A stretch of DNA of 6,557 bases from Bryobacterales bacterium (GTDB lineage Bacteria; Acidobacteriota; Terriglobia; Bryobacterales; Bryobacteraceae): assembly GCA_020853155.1 (NCBI GenBank), contig JADYZL010000380.1:1-6557 (forward strand). Direction: 5' to 3'. Shown here piece by piece: positions 1 to 4,154 of the stretch. Made by a program: the position numbers and the translations under genes. Numbering within the stretch: position 1 is the stretch's first letter; each line of letters opens with the position of its first letter. Below the pieces are notes generated by a model. It made no database searches. It was not told the origin of the DNA and saw nothing but the letters and a program-made list of their open reading frames with translations.

Positions 1-218
1 CTGTGGTCTTCGCACTGAAACCCGGCCAGATCAGCGATCCGGTCCGCCAGGCGAACGGCTTCTACATTTTCCGGGCGGAATCCGTCACGGAGCCCGAGTA
101 CCTGGGCGTGGCCGCGCAGATCAACACACGCCTGCATGATGAGAAATTCCGGAAAAAGATGGATGTGATGCGCGATTCCATACAGATCAAGGATCTGCGC
201 CCGGAACTGATCAAGTGA
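1..218 (+). CDS. Parvulin-type peptidyl-prolyl cis-trans isomerase, C-terminal fragment
   Basis: Only the last 71 or so codons are in the window; the reading frame (codons from base 3) enters from outside. The visible start, FALKPGQISDPVRQANGFYIFR, split here as FALKPGQISDPV and NGFYIFR, is the typical end of a PpiC/SurA parvulin domain, where a phenylalanine-containing 'lkpGqis.pv' segment precedes the final beta strand. A charged, helical tail of about 45 residues follows and ends in a lysine. Parvulins catalyse cis-trans isomerisation of prolyl bonds. Secreted or lipid-anchored members help fold exported proteins, but any signal peptide here would lie outside the window. The next gene starts 55 nt downstream on the same strand and encodes a periplasmic-type thioredoxin, which fits an envelope protein-folding cluster. 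The family call is good; localisation and exact subtype are inferred. Confidence 0.82.
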   Translation, partial: VVFALKPGQISDPVRQANGFYIFRAESVTEPEYLGVAAQINTRLHDEKFRKKMDVMRDSIQIKDLRPELIK

Positions 219-262
219 GCCACAGGCGCGGGGTTGCGGCACTTCACACGAACGTTTAGACG

Positions 263-268
263 AAGGAG
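263..268 (+). promoter_or_regulatory. Ribosome binding site deciding the TTG start of the TlpA-like gene
   Basis: AAGGAG lies five bases before a TTG codon at 274. It supports this TTG as the start, because the residues that follow (MKKLK) are the positively charged beginning of a lipoprotein signal peptide. Confidence 0.8.
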
Positions 269-273
269 CCATT

Positions 274-873
274 TTGAAGAAGCTGAAGATCCTGTTGGCA
301 GCCACATTCGTGATCGGGCTGATCTCCTGCACCAAGCCGGGTGAGCACGAAAGCACGGCCAAGCTCAAGGCGGAACATACCCGCAACGAGGCAGCGGATT
401 TCGCCCTCGAAGACGCCAATGGGCAGACGCTGAAGCTCTCCGACCTTCGGGGGAAAGTGGTGCTGCTCAATTTTTGGGCCACCTGGTGCGGCCCTTGCAA
501 GATTGAGATCCCATGGTTCGTGGAGATGGAGCGCGAGTTCAAGGACCAGGGCTTCGCCGTGCTGGGCGTATCCATGGATGAAGACGGCTGGAAAGCCGTG
601 AAACCCTTCATGCAGGACATGAAGGTGAACTACCGCATGGTGCTGGGAACGGAAGAAATGGCGCAGCTCTACGGCGGAGTGCAAGCCTTGCCCACCAGCT
701 TTATCCTCGACCGGAACGGCAAAGTGGCCAGCGTCCACATGGGGATTGTCAGCCGCAAGGTGTTTGAGGAGGAAATTCGTGCACTGCTCGAAGGAAAAAC
801 CGCAGCGGCGGTGGGTGCTATTGACGCCGCTGATCCTGCTCGCGTGGGCGACGGGGCTGCCGGGGCAAAATAG
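274..873 (+). CDS. TlpA/ResA-like lipoprotein thioredoxin
   Basis: This 199-residue protein is a thioredoxin-fold thiol-disulfide oxidoreductase of the TlpA/ResA/AhpC-TSA group. Residues 1-19 form a lipoprotein signal peptide: lysines at 2, 3 and 5, a hydrophobic core, then a lipobox LISC with Cys19 as the predicted lipidated residue. The mature protein is therefore probably membrane-anchored outside the cytoplasm. The redox site is WCGPC at 71-75 within NFWATWCGPCK. The cis-proline is Pro140 in ALPTSF. Such proteins usually keep cysteines of client proteins reduced, for example in cytochrome c maturation; the client here is unknown. The fold should end near residue 174 (ALLEGK). The last 25 residues are alanine/glycine-rich, look unlike a domain, and are exactly the stretch that overlaps the next gene in another frame. 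The start is TTG with a good ribosome binding site. The neighbour downstream is a DsbD-alpha-like protein, a plausible electron-transfer partner. Confidence 0.9.
   Translation: MKKLKILLAATFVIGLISCTKPGEHESTAKLKAEHTRNEAADFALEDANGQTLKLSDLRGKVVLLNFWATWCGPCKIEIPWFVEMEREFKDQGFAVLGVSMDEDGWKAVKPFMQDMKVNYRMVLGTEEMAQLYGGVQALPTSFILDRNGKVASVHMGIVSRKVFEEEIRALLEGKTAAAVGAIDAADPARVGDGAAGAK
766..772 (+). promoter_or_regulatory. Ribosome binding site for the DsbD-alpha-like gene, inside the TlpA-like gene
   Basis: GAGGAGG lies six bases before a GTG at 779 and is the strongest Shine-Dalgarno match in this part of the window. It favours GTG 779 over the more upstream TTG at 746. The resulting N-terminus is a well-formed signal peptide. 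The site sits within codons of the preceding gene. Confidence 0.7.
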
Positions 874-1285
874 CGGCAAACCCGGCGTGGCCACCGTGGC
901 CGTGAAGGGACCCGTGGCCGTGAAGCGCGGGGGGGCCATCACGGTGCCGGTAACGGTGACGGTCGCGCGAGGCTACCACGTCACGAGCGCAACCCCTGGC
1001 GACCGCTATTTGAAGCCGCTGCGTCTCACATGGGAGAAGGGGGCGCTTACGTCCGAAGCCCCTCCCCGCTATCCCAAGGCGGTGCTGCGCTCCTATCCGT
1101 TCTCCGAAGGCAAGCTTTCCGTACTCGATGGGACGTTCACCATCGAACAGGATTTCCGGGCGCCCGCGACGGCCTCGCAAGGTTTCGGAGCCATCACCGG
1201 AAAGGTGCATTACCAGGCCTGCACCGATACGGAATGCCTGCCCCCGGCCACCGTCCCCGTGCGCCTCAGCTACGACATCCGCTAA
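779..1285 (+). CDS. Secreted stand-alone DsbD N-terminal (alpha) domain protein
   Basis: From GTG 779 the product is 168 residues. Residues 1-30 read as a signal peptide: a basic start (KEKPQRR), a hydrophobic core of about 16 residues, then a small-residue region around GLPGQ. The rest is one immunoglobulin-like beta domain matching the DsbD N-terminal domain family. The clearest mark is HYQACTDTECLPPATVPV near the C-terminus, with Cys148 and Cys153 as the probable redox pair; E. coli DsbD-alpha has a comparable pair followed by a PP-containing strand. In DsbD this domain passes electrons from the membrane domain to periplasmic acceptors. Here no membrane (beta) or thioredoxin (gamma) domain is attached, and none is encoded next door. 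The gene overlaps the TlpA-like gene by 95 nt, which suggests translational coupling and a shared role in envelope thiol reduction. The family call is strong; the redox partner is inferred. Confidence 0.83.
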   Translation: MHCSKEKPQRRWVLLTPLILLAWATGLPGQNSGKPGVATVAVKGPVAVKRGGAITVPVTVTVARGYHVTSATPGDRYLKPLRLTWEKGALTSEAPPRYPKAVLRSYPFSEGKLSVLDGTFTIEQDFRAPATASQGFGAITGKVHYQACTDTECLPPATVPVRLSYDIR

Positions 1286-1300
1286 GCTCGTAGCCCTGCC

Positions 1301-2218
1301 ATGCGCCGACTCTTCATCCGCCCCGGCGCCATCGGGGATTGTCTATGCTGGTTGCCTGTGCTGGCCGCGATCGGGCCGGAGGACGCGGAAGTCTGGGCTC
1401 CTGGACCGGTGCTGCCACTCCTGGAACTCGCGACTCGCCGCCGGAATCTTGCCTCCACCGGATTTTCCCTACTGGGAATCCCCGGCGTCCGCCTCCCGGA
1501 AGGCTTGGCCGATACGCTGCGAGGCTTCGACGAGATTCTTAGCTGGAGCGGGGGAAACCAGCCGGAATTGAAGGAAACGTGCGAACGACTTTGCATTCCC
1601 ATCCGATTCTTTGAGCCTCTGCCGCGCCGGGATTCGACGGTGCATGTGAGCGACTGGTTTCTTCGCCAGACCCGCCCGTGGCACGGTCTCGACTCCGAGC
1701 CTGCAGCATGGCGATCCGAGGGCGGCCGCCGCATTTTGCTGCCCACTCTGGCTATCGAGCGCACCGCCGCAAGGCCGCTTCGCGTGGTGCTGCATCCATT
1801 CTCGGGCAGCGCGCGGAAGAATTGGCCGCTCTCCCGGTACCGGCAGCTCGCCCGCTCCATTGCCGCTTCCATGGGAAGAGATGCCGCAATCCAGTGGTGC
1901 GCCGGGCCGGAGGATACGCTGCCGGGGGATCTTGACTGCGACGCCTGGCGATTCGAGAAGTTGGACGATCTTGCCCGCGCGCTGGCATCCGCCGCCTTGT
2001 TCATCGGGAACGATTCCGGCATCACGCACCTGGCCGCCATGCTGGGGATCCCCTGCGTCGTTTTCTTCGGCCCGGAGCATCCCAGGGTCTGGGCTCCGCG
2101 AGGCGCTCGGGTCCGGCTGCTGGAGGTCCTGGGAGGCGGGCAGCCAGCTTCCGCGATTCCTTTTGAACGCGGAGAAACTGCGGTGTTATCCGTCCTTAGG
2201 GATTTATTGGAGAAATAA
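1301..2218 (+). CDS. Glycosyltransferase family 9 (heptosyltransferase-like) protein
   Basis: This 305-residue protein has the hallmarks of GT9, the family of ADP-heptose:LPS heptosyltransferases. The N-terminal RPGAIGDCLCWLPVL (7-21) matches the family's 'PGaiGDvl...P.l' motif. HPFSGSARKNWP (165-176) matches the conserved 'hpGs...K.Wp' nucleotide-sugar segment. FIGNDSGITHLAA (234-246) and FFGPEHPRVWAP (255-266) match the C-terminal 'gnDsG..HlAa' and 'fGpt.p..w.P' motifs. It is slightly short for the family, and the linker between the two Rossmann-like lobes is divergent, so the sugar and acceptor cannot be named. The likely role is adding a heptose or similar sugar to lipopolysaccharide or another surface glycan at the cytoplasmic face of the membrane. 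The ATG is the first possible start after the in-frame stop of the preceding gene, 15 nt away. No clear Shine-Dalgarno sequence precedes it, so translation may be coupled to the upstream gene. Confidence 0.88.
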   Translation: MRRLFIRPGAIGDCLCWLPVLAAIGPEDAEVWAPGPVLPLLELATRRRNLASTGFSLLGIPGVRLPEGLADTLRGFDEILSWSGGNQPELKETCERLCIPIRFFEPLPRRDSTVHVSDWFLRQTRPWHGLDSEPAAWRSEGGRRILLPTLAIERTAARPLRVVLHPFSGSARKNWPLSRYRQLARSIAASMGRDAAIQWCAGPEDTLPGDLDCDAWRFEKLDDLARALASAALFIGNDSGITHLAAMLGIPCVVFFGPEHPRVWAPRGARVRLLEVLGGGQPASAIPFERGETAVLSVLRDLLEK

Positions 2219-2600
2219 TTGCAAGGGGAGAATACATGCCGAAACTGGACCTTTGTATCTTTCCACCGGTTGAGAAAATAGTGCTTGTAATCCGTGGCAA
2301 GCGGTGATAGAAGTGGATTAGATAGAGATTGAAGGAGGGAACAAAAACGGAATTAGTCATTGATCGCTGGGCGATCACGACTTCTGGCTGAGGGCTGCAC
2401 CGCCATCACCCGCATCGATTCGATAACCCCTTAGGGATCGCGATGCACCACGGTTCTTACCGCTTCGGCGATTTGTCAGCCTGGGATACTGCGAGCTTGA
2501 AAGCGCGCGAGTCCCCGTGAAAATGTCGGTCAGAATAATTGTGGTCGCCCGTTTTTGCACGTAGTTGATTTGAATTAGCGAGGAGCATTTTTAATTCGCG
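2219..2600. other. Intergenic region between convergent genes, no supported gene
   Basis: This gap separates the ends of the glycosyltransferase gene and cysK. Short open frames exist on both strands (for example minus 2375-2560 and 2196-2378), but they lack a good ribosome binding site and family resemblance. Hand counts of GC per 60-base line run about 45 and 47% (2221-2340), then 52, 57 and 62% (2341-2520), then 42% (2521-2580). The middle is therefore a GC-richer island that also contains several hairpins. Other small items are a direct repeat of GATAGA (2306 and 2321) and a 9-mer ATAGAGATT (2322-2330) that also occurs in the Rrf2 gene promoter. I recognise no RNA family and no transposon remnant. 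Confidence 0.6.
2361..2515. other. Candidate structured RNA or hairpin cluster
   Basis: Four hairpins lie within 155 bases. The first is a perfect 7-bp stem TGATCGC/GCGATCA (2361-2377) with a 3-base loop. The second, at 2412-2446, has stems GCATCG/CGATGC, CGAT/ATCG and CCC/GGG separated by left-side bulges. The third is CGGT-TCTT-ACCG at 2451-2462. The fourth, at 2483-2515, has stems GGG/CCC, ACT/AGT, GCG/CGC and GCT/AGC around a TGAA loop, with small bulges. The block is more GC-rich than its flanks. It could be a small RNA, a structured 3' UTR of the glycosyltransferase transcript, or chance pairing in GC-rich DNA. Strand and function cannot be decided from one sequence. Confidence 0.25.
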
Positions 2601-2633
2601 AGAGAAAGGCCACCGCAATGGTGGCCTTTCTCT
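2601..2633. terminator. Perfect 14-bp hairpin, probable bidirectional terminator
   Basis: The arm AGAGAAAGGCCACC (2601-2614) pairs without mismatch with 2620-2633 around a 5-base loop (GCAAT). The outer stem is A-rich on the left and T-rich on the right. On the plus strand the stem runs into TTGATTTT, which can terminate the glycosyltransferase block. On the minus strand it begins 12 bases after the cysK stop codon, and the pyrimidine-rich 3' arm (CCTTTCTCT) partly stands in for a U-tract, although the bases after it are A-rich. Its place between two converging genes suits a shared terminator. Confidence 0.82.
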
Positions 2634-2645
2634 TTGATTTTCCGA

Positions 2646-3602
2646 TTAATCGGCAAAAAGCCCTTCGAAAAGGACCGTGCTTAAATAGCGTTCCCCGGAA
2701 TCCGGCAGCACCGTCACAATCGTCTTGCCTTCAAACTCCGGCTGCTGCGCCAATCGTACCGCCGCCGCTACCGCCGCCCCGCAGGAAATTCCGGAAAGAA
2801 TGCCTTCTTCCCGCGCCAGCCGCCGCGCCATTTCGATCGATTCCTCATTGCTTACGAGTTCCACCCGGTCCACGATCGAAAGGTCGAGCGTATCCGGAAT
2901 GAACCCCGCCCCGAGGCCCTGGATCTTGTGCGGACCCGGCTTGAGTTCCTCGCCGGCGAGCTTTTGCTTGATGACCGGGCTATTGTCCGGCTCCACCGCC
3001 ACCGAAAGTAACGGCTGGTTCTTCGCCTGCTTGAAATACTTTGCAACCCCGGTAATCGTGCCTCCCGTTCCCACGCCGCTCACCAGGACGTCCACTTTGC
3101 CATCGGTGTCGTTCCAGATCTCCGCGCCGGTCGTCTTGAAGTGGATGTCGGGGTTCGCGGGATTCTTAAACTGCTGCATCATCACGTAGCGGCCCGGGTC
3201 CGACGCCACGAGTTCTTCCGCTTTCGCGATCGCGGCCTTCATGCCGCCGGCGCCTTCCGTGAGCACCAGATTCGCTCCAAATGCCTTCAATACCTTGCGC
3301 CGTTCGAGCGACATCGTCTCCGGCATCGTGAGGTTGAGCTTGTAACCGCGCGCCGCGGCCACGTATGCCAGTGCGATCCCCGTGTTGCCGCTGGTCGCCT
3401 CCACAATCTCCTTGCCCGGCCCGAGGGTACCGCGTTTTTCGGCATCCCACACCATCGCCGCACCAATCCGGCATTTTACGGAATACGCGGGATTCCGCCC
3501 TTCCACTTTCGCCAGGACCGTGGCTTTCGCACCGTCCGTAACGCGGTTCAACTTTACGAGGGGCGTACGCCCGATCGAAAGGGAGTTATCTTGAAAAATC
3601 AT
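2646..3602 (-). CDS. cysK: Cysteine synthase (O-acetylserine sulfhydrylase A)
   Basis: This 318-residue fold-type II PLP enzyme makes L-cysteine from O-acetylserine and sulfide in the cytoplasm. Lys43 in NPAYSVKCRIG is the expected PLP-binding lysine. TSGNTG (70-75) is the substrate-binding loop. GTGGT (178-182) is the phosphate-binding loop. KIQGLGAGFIP (227-237) and SGISCGA (270-276) are conserved cysteine-synthase segments, the latter near the pyridine ring of PLP. The C-terminus PDSGERYLST (300-309) is typical. The length matches CysK; the C-terminal extension of cystathionine beta-synthase is absent. CysM is a less likely alternative. The ATG has a GGAGGA ribosome binding site eight bases upstream. 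The gene follows an Rrf2-family regulator at a 63-nt distance on the same strand, with a GC-rich hairpin between them, and ends at a strong terminator hairpin. Co-transcription with the regulator is likely. Confidence 0.96.
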   Translation of the reverse strand: MIFQDNSLSIGRTPLVKLNRVTDGAKATVLAKVEGRNPAYSVKCRIGAAMVWDAEKRGTLGPGKEIVEATSGNTGIALAYVAAARGYKLNLTMPETMSLERRKVLKAFGANLVLTEGAGGMKAAIAKAEELVASDPGRYVMMQQFKNPANPDIHFKTTGAEIWNDTDGKVDVLVSGVGTGGTITGVAKYFKQAKNQPLLSVAVEPDNSPVIKQKLAGEELKPGPHKIQGLGAGFIPDTLDLSIVDRVELVSNEESIEMARRLAREEGILSGISCGAAVAAAVRLAQQPEFEGKTIVTVLPDSGERYLSTVLFEGLFAD

Positions 3603-3610
3603 CTGGTTTC

Positions 3611-3616
3611 TCCTCC
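3611..3616 (-). promoter_or_regulatory. Ribosome binding site of cysK
   Basis: On the minus strand GGAGGA lies eight bases before the ATG at 3602. It is a strong match and confirms the chosen start. A stable inverted repeat ends five bases upstream of it. Confidence 0.85.
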
Positions 3617-3621
3617 ATTCG

Positions 3622-3647
3622 GCCTCAGGCGCCAGGCGCCAAGAGGC
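3622..3647 (-). repeat. GC-rich inverted repeat before cysK
   Basis: GCCTC (3622-3626) pairs with GAGGC (3643-3647). Between them lie two tandem copies of the self-complementary hexamer GGCGCC (3628-3633 and 3635-3640). In the minus-strand transcript this would form a hairpin just before the cysK ribosome binding site. It has no U-tract, so it is not a standard terminator. It may stabilise or process the cysK part of a shared transcript, or be a protein-binding palindrome. Confidence 0.5.
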
Positions 3648-3665
3648 ACTCCGCCCGATGCGGAG

Positions 3666-4091
3666 CTAAATCTGCCAATCCGGTACGTACGAAGAGCGGC
3701 GTTCCCGCCACTCTCGCACCAACGATGCGAAGTTCGTGGTGTCGAGGATTCCGGCAATGGCGCCATCCACTTGCTCCCATAGACCATGGAACGGATCGTG
3801 TCTTGCCGCTCGTTGCGTGTTCTTGCGCTGTTTTGCGCCTTCAAGAAAGCGCAGAACTTCCCCCACCGAAATGAGTTCCGGCGCGCGCGCCAGCATGTAC
3901 CCGCCTTCCGCGCCACGGCGTGATTCCACAAATCCACCCTGCTTGAGGGCGGCGAGAATCAGTTCGAGGAACTTTTGCGGGATATCCTGGCGTTGGGCGA
4001 TGTCCGCGATACGGATCGGGGTGCCGGGGGGTTGTTCGGCCAAGTCGAAGATGGCGCGCAACGCATACTCTCCTTTGACGGAGCTTTGCAT
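3666..4091 (-). CDS. Rrf2-family transcriptional regulator, CymR-like
   Basis: This 141-residue protein is a small dimeric winged-helix repressor of the Rrf2 family. It begins with the family-typical 'KGEYALRAIFDLA' (6-18). The helix-turn-helix is at about 27-52 (RIADIAQRQDIPQKFLELIL), and the wing is ESRRGAEGGYMLAR (56-69), with the hallmark RG..GGY. VGEVLRFLEG (76-85) leads to the dimerisation helix. IscR and NsrR carry three cysteines after this point for an Fe-S cluster; this protein has no cysteine at all. It instead resembles CymR, the cysteine-metabolism repressor of Firmicutes: the segment LW....AI..ILDTT (104-119) and a C-terminal isoleucine (PDWQI) match CymR as I remember it. CymR acts in complex with CysK, and here cysK is the next gene. 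The start ATG has an AGGTGAT ribosome binding match. A promoter with an overlapping palindrome suggests autorepression. The family is certain; CymR function is inferred. Confidence 0.93.
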   Translation of the reverse strand: MQSSVKGEYALRAIFDLAEQPPGTPIRIADIAQRQDIPQKFLELILAALKQGGFVESRRGAEGGYMLARAPELISVGEVLRFLEGAKQRKNTQRAARHDPFHGLWEQVDGAIAGILDTTNFASLVREWRERRSSYVPDWQI

Positions 4092-4094
4092 CTA

Positions 4095-4101
4095 ATCACC
4101 T
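4095..4101 (-). promoter_or_regulatory. Ribosome binding site of the Rrf2-family gene
   Basis: Minus-strand AGGTGAT matches the 3' half of an extended Shine-Dalgarno sequence and lies just upstream of the ATG at 4091. The spacing is short (3 bases from the end of the match, about 6 from AGGT), but there is no better start nearby. Confidence 0.5.
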
Positions 4102-4109
4102 AATTCCTA

Positions 4110-4136
4110 ATAGAGATTATGCCTTTCGATCTCTAT
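4110..4136. promoter_or_regulatory. Candidate operator: perfect 8-bp inverted repeat on the rrf2 promoter
   Basis: ATAGAGAT (4110-4117) and its exact reverse complement ATCTCTAT (4129-4136) are separated by 11 bases, giving a 27-bp dyad. It covers the -10 element and most of the spacer of the predicted promoter. A dimer bound here would block RNA polymerase. Size and placement suit an Rrf2-type repressor acting on its own gene. Three CTAAT copies (4092, 4100, 4107) lie beside it over the start point and leader. Confidence 0.55.
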
Positions 4137-4144
4137 CCAGTCAA
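4116..4144 (-). promoter_or_regulatory. Sigma70-type promoter for the rrf2-cysK unit
   Basis: On the minus strand TTGACT (4144-4139) is followed after exactly 17 bases by CATAAT (4121-4116). Each element is one mismatch from consensus. Transcription should begin near 4108-4109, giving a leader of about 17 bases before the regulator's ATG. The -35 lies about 10 bases past the hemW stop codon, in the only AT-rich stretch between the two genes. Confidence 0.75.
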
Positions 4145-4154
4145 TGGAGTTTCT

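Noticed and set aside
234..262. Possible promoter before the TlpA-like gene (TTGCGG plus a TAGACG-like -10)
   Set aside because: The -10 is too far from consensus, and the short gap from the PPIase gene fits an operon.
791..800. Possible programmed frameshift at the AAAAA run fusing TlpA to the DsbD-alpha domain
   Set aside because: A fusion would place the hydrophobic signal segment between two extracytoplasmic domains, which makes no topological sense, and the downstream gene has its own strong start site.
256..942. Long minus-strand open frame (228 codons) opposite the TlpA-like gene
   Set aside because: Histidine-rich translation with no family resemblance; it is the antisense shadow of a clear thioredoxin gene in GC-rich DNA.
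1282..2040. Long minus-strand open frame (252 codons) opposite the glycosyltransferase gene
   Set aside because: Arg/Ser-rich shadow with no motif; the plus strand carries unmistakable GT9 motifs.
2483..2515. Hairpin considered as a group II intron domain V
   Set aside because: It lacks the conserved GAGC...GAAA...GUUC arrangement and no intron-encoded reverse transcriptase is nearby.
2375..2560. Minus-strand 61-codon open frame in the intergenic gap
   Set aside because: GTG start without a ribosome binding site, no recognisable family, and it coincides with the hairpin-rich island.
2350..2578. GAATTAG copies at 2350 and 2572 as possible direct repeats bounding an inserted element
   Set aside because: Seven-base matches are expected by chance in this AT-rich DNA, and no transposase remnant or terminal inverted repeats are seen between them.
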